In this document: positions 16,685-25,204 of the stretch, one piece after another
Position numbering within the stretch: position 1 is the stretch's first letter
Layout of the letters: each line of letters starts with the position of its first letter
Assembly (NCBI RefSeq): GCF_052116305.1
Contig: NZ_JBQKLI010000007.1
Span: forward strand, 1-64,000
Origin: JBQKLI01 sp012798975
Lineage (GTDB): Bacteria; Bacillota; Clostridia; Tissierellales; Peptoniphilaceae
DNA: 64,000 nt
Direction: 5' to 3'
Notes under the pieces: generated by a model
Database searches by the model: none
Told to the model about the DNA's origin: nothing
Seen by the model: only the letters and a program-made list of their open reading frames with translations
Program-made: the position numbers and the translations under genes

Positions 16685-17987
16685 TTTTCATTTCCTTCCA
16701 TTTTTTGTTAAGGGCCTGTATGCTTTCTAAAAGGGAAATATCTGCAGGACAGATATAGGTGCAGACTCCGCAGGATATACAGCTTTCTGAGCGGAGTTCC
16801 GGTACCCTGTCATATCGGCCGTTGATGAAGCTGTTACGTATAATAATCGGCTGCAGAGCTACAGGACAGTTGTCTACACAGCGGGCACATCGAATACAAT
16901 TTTTTTCTTTCTTTTTTTCTTGTTTTTCTAAGAAAAGAAGAGTTGTTGTATCTTTATCTACGGGAATACTTTTGTCTTCAAAAGCTCTGCCCATCATAGG
17001 TCCGCCGTTTATCATCTCAATTTCCCCGTCTTTTAATCCGCCGCATTCTTCTATAAGATCTTCAACAAGAGTTCCGATGCGCACCATAAGATTCTTAGGG
17101 TCATTAATCATGGGCCCGGTTACTGTAATAATCCTTTTAATTAAGCTTTTTCTTTCAAAAACTGCATCGTGTATCGCTTTTATAGTAGAAACGTTGGATT
17201 GCAGTATTCCCACGTCCCCAGACCGCTGCCCTTCTTCAATCTCAATCCCCAACACTTTTTGAATTTGCAGTCCTGCATGACCTTGAGGATATTCAGAAGA
17301 TAGCTTATGTATATAGATGTTTTCGGCTTTTTGGTTCTTGATCTCTTTATCAAGACAGCTTATCGCTTCGGTCATGTGATCTTCTATTGCAATATAAGAT
17401 TCCTCTATTGTATATATTTTTGCAATAAGATCTATGATTTTTATAATCTCTTCGCTGTATTCTATCATGCAGCGATAATCGGTAGTAGAATAAGGTTCGC
17501 ATTCCGATCCGTTAATTACAAGAAATCTCGTTTCTTCTTTTCCCATCTTGTATTTCACAGATGCTGGAAATCCCGCTCCTCCTTTTCCGGTGATTCCTGC
17601 TTCATCTATGATGCTGCTGAATTTTTCCGGCGTTAAATTTTCTATGTCGAATTCTTTCAAATATTCCTTTTCTTCTTTATAATCGTTTTCAACGACTACA
17701 ACTTCGCTCTCTCCTCGAAAAGAGGAATCTTCTTCGATTTTCACAACCGTTCCTGAAACGGAGGAGTGGATATTTGTTGAAATACCTTCGTCGCTGGAAC
17801 CTAATAATGTACCTATTTTTACAGCATCCCCCTCTTTCACAACTACATTTGCAGGAGCGCCGATATGCATAGACATAGGGAAATAAAGTCTTTTTGGGAT
17901 ATTGGCTATTTCCACAACCTTATCTTTCGTGGCTTCTTTGTTGTTTGGAATGTCCAAGCCTTTAAAGTCATCTCTAAATAAGCTCAT
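16677..17987 (-). CDS. rnfC: Rnf complex iron-sulphur subunit RnfC
   Basis: This 436-residue cytoplasmic subunit has an N-terminal barrel domain (MSMHIGAPANVVVKEGDAVKIG). An NADH/FMN-binding Nuo51-like fold follows (GITGKGGAGFPASVKY, NGSECEPYSTTDYR). Two [4Fe-4S] motifs lie near the C terminus: CIRCARCVDNCP (about residue 364) and CISCGVCTYICP (about 403). It is the NAD(H)-side module of Rnf. The start is ATG with AAAGGA upstream. It is co-transcribed with rnfD by overlap. Only these two Rnf genes are present here. Confidence 0.92.
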   Translation of the reverse strand: MSLFRDDFKGLDIPNNKEATKDKVVEIANIPKRLYFPMSMHIGAPANVVVKEGDAVKIGTLLGSSDEGISTNIHSSVSGTVVKIEEDSSFRGESEVVVVENDYKEEKEYLKEFDIENLTPEKFSSIIDEAGITGKGGAGFPASVKYKMGKEETRFLVINGSECEPYSTTDYRCMIEYSEEIIKIIDLIAKIYTIEESYIAIEDHMTEAISCLDKEIKNQKAENIYIHKLSSEYPQGHAGLQIQKVLGIEIEEGQRSGDVGILQSNVSTIKAIHDAVFERKSLIKRIITVTGPMINDPKNLMVRIGTLVEDLIEECGGLKDGEIEMINGGPMMGRAFEDKSIPVDKDTTTLLFLEKQEKKKEKNCIRCARCVDNCPVALQPIIIRNSFINGRYDRVPELRSESCISCGVCTYICPADISLLESIQALNKKWKEMKND

Positions 17988-18010
17988 AAATAGTCCTTTC
18001 TCTTTTCAGA

Positions 18011-18553
18011 TTAATATTTTGTATTAATATAGTCGCTGATAACAGACTCTCGGATTTCATCGATAAAAACATGATTTTCCTTTAATAGGGCTAAAATCTG
18101 AGGATTCATCGTATGAAATACAGCCTTTTCTTTGTCGGTAAAAACAATTTCAAACAGCTGGTCCTTCAAACGCGTAGAATACAGACTTACATAGTAAGAT
18201 TCCATGTTTTTAAACTCTTTTATAATAAGCATCTGTTCTAATGTTCTGTCCTTTTCATGATAGTAGTTGCGGCATTTATTATAAGCTTCTTGATACTTTC
18301 TTTTTTTCTTTCGATCGAATTTGTATTCATTGGCTCTATTATTATAATATTTTGCCATGGTGTTGTAATACTGATAATTATACATACCCTCTTCGTAGCT
18401 TAAGATTCTTGAAAAAGGCTTCATTGAAATCTTTTGGATCAATTCCAGATTCTTTTGTATAAATAACTCTTTATCAATTTTACCTTCATCTAACTGATCT
18501 ATCAGACAATTTCTTTCTTTTAAAAATACTTCTATTTCTTTTTTTATACTCAT
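18011..18553 (-). CDS. Conserved clostridial protein of unknown function (DUF6648-like)
   Basis: This 180-residue soluble protein has no signal peptide and is rich in Lys, Tyr and Asn. Its N-terminal part reads LKERNCLIDQLDEGKIDKELFIQKN, followed by MKPFSRILSYEEGMYNYQYYN and YNNRANEYKFDRKKKRKYQEAYN. This pattern recalls a clostridial family annotated DUF6648, recalled from memory and not verifiable here. No catalytic motif is visible. It ends 23 bases before rnfC starts, so rnfCD may be co-transcribed with it. Confidence 0.6.
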   Translation of the reverse strand: MSIKKEIEVFLKERNCLIDQLDEGKIDKELFIQKNLELIQKISMKPFSRILSYEEGMYNYQYYNTMAKYYNNRANEYKFDRKKKRKYQEAYNKCRNYYHEKDRTLEQMLIIKEFKNMESYYVSLYSTRLKDQLFEIVFTDKEKAVFHTMNPQILALLKENHVFIDEIRESVISDYINTKY

Positions 18554-18581
18554 TATGTACCTATTCTAATCATTTTCAATT

Positions 18582-18616
18582 AAAAAACCATGAATAGAAT
18601 TTTATTCTCATTCATG
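18582..18616 (-). terminator. Terminator between the P-loop gene and the DUF6648-like gene
   Basis: The minus-strand stem around CATGAATGAGAAT / ATTCTATTCATG (one bulge) is followed by GTTTTTTAATT. A second, perfect 14-bp stem (18628-18641 with 18644-18657, arm AAAGGGTATAAACA) lies just upstream, so the P-loop gene is followed by two hairpins in a row. Confidence 0.75.
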
Positions 18617-18684
18617 ATTTACTCAACAAAGGGTATAAACATCTGTTTATACCCTTTTATTTAAATATAATTATAAAAAAACTA

Positions 18685-19110
18685 TTATTCTAAATGTAAT
18701 TCAACAGCGCTTTCGTTATAATTTCCCGGTAATACATCTTTTTCAACATTCATACCGATAAAGAAATCGACATTGTACGCTTCTGAAATTTCTTCTAGAT
18801 TCTTTGTTAGATCTTCTAATAATTTAGCGTCTAATTCTACAATCTCATAAATTCCATCTACATATATTTTTTCAATATCGTAGTCGCGAGAAATAATACC
18901 GCTTAGGAAACCGAATAATCTTTCAGTTGTCTTTATGTGAAAATTAGAAGCATTGATTAGGCGTACTGCATAATCTAAAGAGAATATATGTGAATCGTCA
19001 GTATCTATAAACACTATATTGCCTGTACCTTCTCTTTTGTCTTTATTCGCCTCATCAATAAGCCATTTTGTTTTACCGCTGCCAGATGGTCCTAAAATAT
19101 ATTTAATCAT
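18685..19110 (-). CDS. Small P-loop NTP-binding protein
   Basis: This 141-residue protein begins MIKYILGPSGSGKTKWLIDEAN, a Walker A motif at residues about 7-14. It is followed by NIVFIDTDDSH and YDIEKIYVDGIYEIV, which may supply the Walker B strand. It belongs to a short clostridial P-loop family of unknown role, sometimes named after ATPases of twitching motility. The ATG at 19110 is preferred over one 30 bases upstream because AAAGGTAGTGAT sits in front of it and the P-loop then lies at the expected distance from the N terminus. Confidence 0.7.
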   Translation of the reverse strand: MIKYILGPSGSGKTKWLIDEANKDKREGTGNIVFIDTDDSHIFSLDYAVRLINASNFHIKTTERLFGFLSGIISRDYDIEKIYVDGIYEIVELDAKLLEDLTKNLEEISEAYNVDFFIGMNVEKDVLPGNYNESAVELHLE

Positions 19111-19170
19111 ATTTATCACTACCTTTCTTCTTTTAATCATTATATAATAAATCTCAAATTATTTCATCTA

Positions 19171-20112
19171 TTATATGCAAAGGATTCCCTCTTTATAATT
19201 ATATAGATCACCTTGAGATATATTTTCATCCTGCATTTCCTTAACGATATCATCTCTTATTTTCCACCAGCTGGTATCCCAATTGCAAAACAAGCTGTCT
19301 TCTTCCGGCATTCTGCCTACAATTCTCTGTATAGCAATGTTCGGGTCAAGGAAACGCAAAAACATTTTCACTTCTTCTTTATACTGTTCCAACGTTTTTA
19401 ATTCAAACTCTTGTCTCTTATACATACTGCCCAGTTCTGTATTTTTAGGAATATAAAGAGAATGGATTTTTACTTGGTCCGTTTCTAAAAGACTAAGAAT
19501 CTTCGCTCCCTCGATAACATCTTCCATATCATCCCAAGAAAGACCCAATATCATATGGGTGCAGACTTCAAATCCGTATTTTTTTATCTTTATTATAGCA
19601 TTGATAGTGTCTGACAGGCTATGGCCTCTATTGAGTATTTTTAATGTTCGGTTGTTGACTGTCTGAACTCCTAATTCAAATACGATATCTACTTTATATG
19701 TATCAGATATCTTTTGAAGATAGTCTAAATGCTCTCTATGAATACAGTCCGGCCTTGTAGAGATTTGAATTGCTACAACATCCGCCTTCGCCGCTTCCAA
19801 CATAAATTTCTTGAACGCATCCAAAGGCATATACGTGTTGGAGAAATTTTGAAAATAGGCTATAAAACATTCTGCTTTATATCTCTTCTTAATATATTCT
19901 CTGTTCTTTTCCAACTGTTGTGTTATAGAATATTTCTCCGACAAATTTTCAAAAGACCCGCCTTTTTCATTGCAGAAGATACATCCTCCTATACCGGCAT
20001 GTCCGTCTCTGTTGGGACAAGTTATATCCAGTTTTATCGGAAGCTTATAAACCTTTTTTCCGTATTTCTTTTTTAAATATTCGCTATAGGGATAATAGGG
20101 GTCCGCATTCAA
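19171..20112 (-). CDS. Radical SAM protein, YhcC/TIGR01212 family
   Basis: This 313-residue protein has the radical SAM cysteines in CPNRDGHAGIGGCIFC (Cys32, Cys44, Cys47). The 11-residue gap is characteristic of the YhcC/YtqA (TIGR01212) family. Further motifs are LQKISDTYKVDIVFELGVQT and HMILGLSWDD. The family is linked to tRNA or other RNA modification but its substrate is not settled. The gene appears to start at a TTG overlapping the TGA of the HAD gene (TTGA), with GGAGG a little upstream, so translation is coupled. Confidence 0.85.
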   Translation of the reverse strand: MNADPYYPYSEYLKKKYGKKVYKLPIKLDITCPNRDGHAGIGGCIFCNEKGGSFENLSEKYSITQQLEKNREYIKKRYKAECFIAYFQNFSNTYMPLDAFKKFMLEAAKADVVAIQISTRPDCIHREHLDYLQKISDTYKVDIVFELGVQTVNNRTLKILNRGHSLSDTINAIIKIKKYGFEVCTHMILGLSWDDMEDVIEGAKILSLLETDQVKIHSLYIPKNTELGSMYKRQEFELKTLEQYKEEVKMFLRFLDPNIAIQRIVGRMPEEDSLFCNWDTSWWKIRDDIVKEMQDENISQGDLYNYKEGILCI

Positions 20113-20948
20113 TTCCTTTCGACCTCCTCCATTGTTAAATGGAATATATCCATTAGTTCTTTTCCTACACCGCTATCATTATTAGAATAGCTGGAAATCC
20201 GATCTGCATTCTCCTTAAGAGATTTTGTCGCATTAGCCATAGCAATACCAAGCCCGGCACTTTTTATCATGTCAATGTCGTTGTTTTCATCGCCGATGGT
20301 AATGATTTCCTCCCTCTTTATGCCCTTGAGTGTTGCATAATGTCGAATTGCAGAAGCTTTATTGGATCCTTTTTCGAGAAATTCCACCATAACTACATCT
20401 TTGCGGAATCCGCGCATTATATGGGCTTCACAGGCATAACCGCCGTTAACAATATCGCTGTATAAAGCAGAGATTCTGTTTTTATTTTCTAGAAACACGA
20501 TAGTCAGCACTTGAAAGCTTTTTTTCATATCTTTATAATGGCAGATATGATTTAAACTGCAAACTGATCCGGCATGGGCTGTTTTAACATCGCCATCTGG
20601 TATAACGATAGAAGTTTTTCGATCTTCATCAAATACATGGAGATACGGTTTTACGCCATAATCTTTTCCTTTTGCTATCACTGTCTGGAGAAGGTCCTGA
20701 TTCACAGGATTTAGAATAAAAATTTCTTCCTCTTCCATTGCAATAGCTCCATTATTCGCAATAATAGAACAATCAAAATTTAGAAGAGAAATCAATTCAG
20801 CGACTTTTTCAAAATGACGGCCTGTAGCTATTACAATATCGATCCCTTTTTTATTAAGTGTGTTGAGAACTTTAACATTTAGCGATGAAATGTTTTTCTC
20901 ATTATCTAATAATGTACCGTCCAGATCGATACACAGTAATTTATACAT
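20109..20948 (-). CDS. Cof-type HAD-IIB phosphatase
   Basis: This protein of about 279 residues starts MYKLLCIDLDGTLLDNEKNIS, with the HAD nucleophile motif DLDGT (Asp8, Asp10). Motif II is VIATGRH, the motif III Lys lies in KGSNKASAIRH, and motif IV is ITIGDENNDIDMI. It has the C2B cap of the Cof subfamily, which hydrolyses sugar phosphates, pyridoxal phosphate or flavin precursors. The substrate cannot be told. The ATG at 20948 has AAAGGA upstream. It is followed directly by the radical SAM gene. Confidence 0.87.
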   Translation of the reverse strand: MYKLLCIDLDGTLLDNEKNISSLNVKVLNTLNKKGIDIVIATGRHFEKVAELISLLNFDCSIIANNGAIAMEEEEIFILNPVNQDLLQTVIAKGKDYGVKPYLHVFDEDRKTSIVIPDGDVKTAHAGSVCSLNHICHYKDMKKSFQVLTIVFLENKNRISALYSDIVNGGYACEAHIMRGFRKDVVMVEFLEKGSNKASAIRHYATLKGIKREEIITIGDENNDIDMIKSAGLGIAMANATKSLKENADRISSYSNNDSGVGKELMDIFHLTMEEVERN

Positions 20949-20997
20949 AGTAAATCCTTTATTTATAGAAGGCAAGACAAGCTTGCCTTCTGTTTTT

Positions 20998-21351
20998 TTA
21001 TGATTCGCTTTCTGACTGCCCGTCTTCTTCGCCTATAAAAAGCTCATGAAAAATACCTGCAACATTATCAAATTCTTCATCCGTTTCAATACTTTCAAGA
21101 CTGAAAACTTCCGGATCTTCTTGATCCTCCAAATAACGATAAAGAAGAACTTGTTCGTCTTCCATAGAAACTAACGCGATATAGTCTCTGTCTTCTTCCG
21201 GAACTTCGAAAATTCCTAATACACCGCATTCTAATTCTGTATCATCTTCCAATGTTAATACGATTGAATCTAGACCTTCTTCTGTATGTCCGTGATCGCA
21301 ATGATCATGATCGCAGTTATGATCATGAATGTGATTATTATCATCCATCAT
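20998..21351 (-). CDS. DUF1292 protein with His-rich N terminus
   Basis: This 117-residue acidic protein has a DUF1292 core (IVLTLEDDTELECGVLGIFEV... YIALVSMEDEQVLLYRYLE). It is preceded by an N-terminal tail with eight His and two Cys in about 20 residues (HIHDHNCDHDHCDHGH). DUF1292 proteins are common in Firmicutes, often in the yrrK-yrzB-like neighbourhood, and their role is unknown. The tail could bind Zn or Ni (inference). Start at either of two adjacent ATGs after GGAGGG. Confidence 0.85.
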   Translation of the reverse strand: MMDDNNHIHDHNCDHDHCDHGHTEEGLDSIVLTLEDDTELECGVLGIFEVPEEDRDYIALVSMEDEQVLLYRYLEDQEDPEVFSLESIETDEEFDNVAGIFHELFIGEEDGQSESES

Positions 21352-21400
21352 AATTATCCCTCCTTAAAAAATATTATACCCATTCTCTATAATTTATCTT

Positions 21401-22786
21401 CTATTTCATTTCTTTTAATAGCGCGCATAGATAATCATTTACCCGCATTGTAGATTCTTTGTTTAATTTTTCTTCGGTTGTATGAACTCCGTCCATATCC
21501 GGACCGATAGAAATCATGTCAAGATGAGGATACTTTTCTTGGAAAACGCCGCATTCAAGTCCTGCATGTATGATTTCCACTGTCATATCTTCTTGATAAA
21601 GGTCTTTATAGACTTTTACAGCTTTTTCTCGAAGTACAGAGTGTTCTTCAAATGTCCAAGGATTATACTGTTGTGTAATCTCAACTTCTCCGAGTTTACT
21701 GAACACTTCAAGGAAATATTCTTCCAATTTCTGAAGTTCTTCTACAGAGGAACTTCTAGTCGAGTCGGTAATGACAATCTCACTTTCTTCGGTGCGGATT
21801 ATTGCTAAATTCGAAGAAGACTGAACAATATGAGAATATTCCCCTTCCATATAGGAATAAGGTCCGTCCTGCAGTTGGATAAGCGTATCTAAAAGCTCCA
21901 TGCTTGTTTTCAAATCCATTGCTTTTTCAAGCTTAACCTCTTCAACTTTCAGCTGAAGACCACTTTCTTTTTTTATAAACTCTTTAGCAGCTTCTTCCAA
22001 TTTTTCTTTATCAAAGCTTTCGCTTGAAAAAATAATAGATGCTTCTTGAGGAATCGTATTATGCATTAGACCGCCGCTAATCTCAGCTATTTGCAAGTCG
22101 GCAGTTGAAGCTTTTATCATCTCGCAAAGAATTTTAATTCCATTAAGTCTTCCCAAATGAATATCTGCTCCGGAATGACCGCCGATAAGATTTGAAATAG
22201 AAACTTTTATTCCTTCTTTATCCGTTTCTTTAAAATCTGCTTTCATTCTTAAGATGATCGTTTCTCCTCCAGCACATCCTGCTGTCAGTATCCCTTCATC
22301 CTCGGAATCGATATTAATAAGATATTTTCCTTTTAAGGCATGTTCTGAAAGGTTCATCGCCCCTTCCAGACCTGTTTCTTCGCTGGTTGTTACAAGTACT
22401 TCTAGAGGCGGGTGATTCTCGTCTTCTTCTAGAAGGGCCATAGCCATCGCTATAGCGATACCATTATCTGCACCCAGTGTTGTCCCTTTTCCCCGCAGAT
22501 ATTCGCCGTCTTCGACGATCTCAATAGGATCTTTGCTGAAATCATGGTCGGATTCTACTGTCTTCACACAGACCATATCCATATGGCCTTGTAAAATGAC
22601 TGTTGGAGAATTCTCATATCCCTTTGATCCTTCTTTTCGAATGATAATATTGTCTGCATTGTCCTGCTCAACTTCTAAACCACGGTCCTCTGCCCATTTT
22701 TTAAGATAATTGCTGATCTCTTTTTCCTGACCGGAGCATCGAGGTATATTGGAAATTTCTCTAAAATACGAAAATACTTTATCCAT
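21401..22786 (-). CDS. pepD: Aminoacyl-histidine dipeptidase (M20 peptidase)
   Basis: This 461-residue zinc dipeptidase carries the M20C pattern: metal site ILQGHMDMVCVK, then GTTLGADNGIAIAMAMALLE, the catalytic Glu pair in TTSEETGLEGAMNL, IGGHSGADIH, and AGLECGVF near the C terminus. It splits dipeptides such as Xaa-His in the cytoplasm, serving amino-acid supply. ATG start with AGGAGG upstream. A hairpin separates it from the downstream parvulin gene. Confidence 0.9.
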   Translation of the reverse strand: MDKVFSYFREISNIPRCSGQEKEISNYLKKWAEDRGLEVEQDNADNIIIRKEGSKGYENSPTVILQGHMDMVCVKTVESDHDFSKDPIEIVEDGEYLRGKGTTLGADNGIAIAMAMALLEEDENHPPLEVLVTTSEETGLEGAMNLSEHALKGKYLINIDSEDEGILTAGCAGGETIILRMKADFKETDKEGIKVSISNLIGGHSGADIHLGRLNGIKILCEMIKASTADLQIAEISGGLMHNTIPQEASIIFSSESFDKEKLEEAAKEFIKKESGLQLKVEEVKLEKAMDLKTSMELLDTLIQLQDGPYSYMEGEYSHIVQSSSNLAIIRTEESEIVITDSTRSSSVEELQKLEEYFLEVFSKLGEVEITQQYNPWTFEEHSVLREKAVKVYKDLYQEDMTVEIIHAGLECGVFQEKYPHLDMISIGPDMDGVHTTEEKLNKESTMRVNDYLCALLKEMK

Positions 22787-22821
22787 ACTTCCTCCTCGTT
22801 TTAAAATAATATTATACGCAA

Positions 22822-22846
22822 AGAGGCGCCCTGAGGGCGCATTCTT
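22822..22846 (-). terminator. GC-rich hairpin between the parvulin and pepD
   Basis: Minus-strand stem GCGCCCT / AGGGCGC with a two-base loop, starting directly at the stop of the parvulin gene and followed by a short CTCTTTG tract. A probable terminator with a weak T-run. Confidence 0.6.
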
Positions 22847-23596
22847 CTAGTAGAATTTTTCTACTTCATACTCGCTGCTGATTTTGTTGATATTATCCAA
22901 ATAGACTTCCTGTTGTTTTAAAGATAATACTTGTCTTTGAATGTCGTCTTTTACTTCTTCAAAGGATGCAGCGTCTGCATCTGTTTTATCATCAACTTTG
23001 ATTAAATGGTAACCAAATTGAGTTTTAACCGGGTCTGTTACGACTCCTACTTCTGCTGTCTTTGCAGCTTCTTCGAATTCTTTAACCATTTGGCCTTCTT
23101 GGAATGTGCCTAATTTTCCGCCTTGATCTTTAGAAGGACATGTTGAATGTTCTTTTGCAGCGTCTTCGAATTCAACTTCCCCTGCTTCGATTTTTTCTTT
23201 AATCTCTTTTGCTTTTTCTTCATCTTCAACTAGAATATGAGATGCAGTAAACTGCATTGGCTTTTGGAAATGTTCTTTATGGCTTTCGTAATACTCTTCC
23301 AAGTCTTCGTCTTTTAGTTCAATTGTGCTTAAAAGTTTGTTGATCGCATATTGTTTTAAAAGATTCTCATTAGATCTCTCAACTTCTTTTAAATAAGCTT
23401 CGTCTTTATCCAGCCCTTGTTTTTTCGCATCCAAGAACATTAATTCCTGATTTACCAATTCATCTGCAACTTTTTTAAGGCCTTCTTCGTTTTGGAACTG
23501 CATGCCTTGATTTCCCATCATATTAATAAAGTTTTGAACTTCTTCTTTTGTTAAATCTCTTCCGTTGATTCTAGCCATTACATTGTTTTCTGTCAT
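22847..23596 (-). CDS. Parvulin-type peptidyl-prolyl isomerase, apparently cytoplasmic
   Basis: This 249-residue protein has a SurA/PrsA-like N-terminal chaperone helix bundle (MARINGRDLTKEEVQNFINMMG...). A parvulin domain follows: FTASHILVEDEEKAKEI, FEDAAKEHSTCPSKDQGGKLGTF and VKTQFGYHLIKVDD. There is no signal peptide or lipobox, unlike PrsA, so it should act inside the cell on nascent or misfolded proteins. ATG start with AAAGGAG upstream. It lies one base beyond cvfB, so the two are co-transcribed. Confidence 0.9.
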   Translation of the reverse strand: MTENNVMARINGRDLTKEEVQNFINMMGNQGMQFQNEEGLKKVADELVNQELMFLDAKKQGLDKDEAYLKEVERSNENLLKQYAINKLLSTIELKDEDLEEYYESHKEHFQKPMQFTASHILVEDEEKAKEIKEKIEAGEVEFEDAAKEHSTCPSKDQGGKLGTFQEGQMVKEFEEAAKTAEVGVVTDPVKTQFGYHLIKVDDKTDADAASFEEVKDDIQRQVLSLKQQEVYLDNINKISSEYEVEKFY

Positions 23597-23597
23597 T

Positions 23598-24443
23598 TTA
23601 TTCTCCTTTAATTCTTATTCCATTTTTATAAAATTCGATTTTTCCGTTTTTCAAAAGCCGTCCGACAGCTCTTTTGAAGCTTGCTTTGCTGATTGAAAAT
23701 AAATTTCTAATCTCGTCTGGATCGGACTTGTCGTTAACCGGCATAAAACCGTCATTTTCAGTTAATATCTCATAGATCATCGTAGCATCTGTATCGATCT
23801 CCATAAAGCCTCTCTCTTTTATAGAAAGATTAAGCCTTCCGTCTTCTTTAACAGATGAGACTCTTGCAGAAACAGATTCGCCTATACTTAATACGCCCTT
23901 GCATTCTTCTTTTGGAAGCAATGCTTCGTACTGATCGTCTACTGCGATGAAAGCGCCGATATCATCTACGATATTATAAATCGTACCGGTAATCCAGTCG
24001 TTTTCTTTATAAGGGGAATCCTGCCTTAAATAATCTCTTATTTTCATCGTTGCACAAAGCCGTTCTGAACGGTCGATATAGAGAGCCATTAAATATTTTC
24101 GTCCTCTATCAAGCTTTACTGTCTGCTCTTTAAAAGGTAAAAACAAATCCTTCTCTAACCCCCAGTTTACAAATGCTCCGATTTTCGTAATTTCCTTTAC
24201 TTCCAAATGGGCTATTGTACCTAAAGTAACATAAGGTATCGTTTTTGTTGCGATAAGTCTGCTGGAGTGGTCTTTGTAGATAAATACGTTTATCTTGTCC
24301 CCCGGCTTATCACTTTCTTCCAATTCTTTTCCAGGTAGAAGAACATCTTCTTCTGGATCTTCAACACCTTCTATTCCTAAAAAAGCACCTGAGCTTTTAA
24401 TCCTTTTTAATAATAATTCTTGAACTTCGCCTAATTCTATCAT
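23598..24443 (-). CDS. cvfB: CvfB-like S1 RNA-binding protein
   Basis: This 281-residue protein contains consecutive S1-like beta-barrels (LGTIAHLEVKEITKIGAFVNWGLEKDL; GTIYNIVDDIGAFIAV; GESVSARVSSVKEDGRLNLSI). A C-terminal winged helix follows (ISKASFKRAVGRLLKNGKIEF). This is the order of CvfB/YitL, an RNA-binding regulator first described for virulence factors in Staphylococcus. The start ATG forms TAATG with the lgt stop, so it is translationally coupled to lgt. Confidence 0.87.
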   Translation of the reverse strand: MIELGEVQELLLKRIKSSGAFLGIEGVEDPEEDVLLPGKELEESDKPGDKINVFIYKDHSSRLIATKTIPYVTLGTIAHLEVKEITKIGAFVNWGLEKDLFLPFKEQTVKLDRGRKYLMALYIDRSERLCATMKIRDYLRQDSPYKENDWITGTIYNIVDDIGAFIAVDDQYEALLPKEECKGVLSIGESVSARVSSVKEDGRLNLSIKERGFMEIDTDATMIYEILTENDGFMPVNDKSDPDEIRNLFSISKASFKRAVGRLLKNGKIEFYKNGIRIKGE

Positions 24444-25189
24444 TATTTCACCTCCTTCTTCCGCACCTTATAATAGATAAAGGCGCCTGTTATAATAAGC
24501 AATGCACTTAATAATTGTGAAACTCTGAAACTTCCAAAATACAAGCTGTCCATTCGAAGTCCTTCTACAAAAAACCTCAACGTTCCATAGAGGATTAGAT
24601 ATAGAGACAGAACTTCACCATGGTTTTTCTTCCACTTTCTCAAATAGATAAATAGAAAAGCAAATATCATAAGATTTCCTAAAGATTCGTAGAGAAATGT
24701 CGCATGATATCTCTGCCCCTCTATCAATACAGAAATCGGGAAATCCGTCGGTGCTCCATAGGCTTCTTTGTTTATAAAATTACCCCAGCGGCCGATAGAT
24801 TGACCTAGAGCAAGCCCCGGCATATAAAGATCGGCCATCTGCAGAAAAGATATCTTTTTTTTCCTACAGTATAGGTACCCAACTAAAACCCCTGCAATAA
24901 TACCGCCATAGATCGCAAGACCTCCTTCTCGTATATCGAGAATTTTCGTTAGATCTTTACTGTAGTAATCCCAGCTGAATATAACATAATAAAGTCTGGC
25001 GCCGATTATAGAAAAAGGAAGAATCCAGATGATAAGATCTTGAACATAATCTTCCGGGAAATTTTCGAACTTTGCATTTTTCGAAGCCACTGCAACACCA
25101 GCGATAAATCCTATCGCGATCAGCACTCCGTACCACATGATGTCAATTCCAAATAAACTAAAGGCCGTTTCACTTACAGGTGGAGTCAT
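24443..25189 (-). CDS. lgt: Prolipoprotein diacylglyceryl transferase
   Basis: This 248-residue integral membrane enzyme has seven hydrophobic segments and the Lgt signature GRWGNFINKEAYG. HATFLYESLGN and GLRMDSLYFG are also present. It transfers diacylglycerol from phosphatidylglycerol to the lipobox cysteine of prolipoproteins, such as the one encoded at 1637-3094. It sits in a run yebC-lgt-cvfB-parvulin with small gaps, which looks like one operon. Confidence 0.93.
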   Translation of the reverse strand: MTPPVSETAFSLFGIDIMWYGVLIAIGFIAGVAVASKNAKFENFPEDYVQDLIIWILPFSIIGARLYYVIFSWDYYSKDLTKILDIREGGLAIYGGIIAGVLVGYLYCRKKKISFLQMADLYMPGLALGQSIGRWGNFINKEAYGAPTDFPISVLIEGQRYHATFLYESLGNLMIFAFLFIYLRKWKKNHGEVLSLYLILYGTLRFFVEGLRMDSLYFGSFRVSQLLSALLIITGAFIYYKVRKKEVK

Positions 25190-25204
25190 AGGCTGCCTCT
25201 TTTC

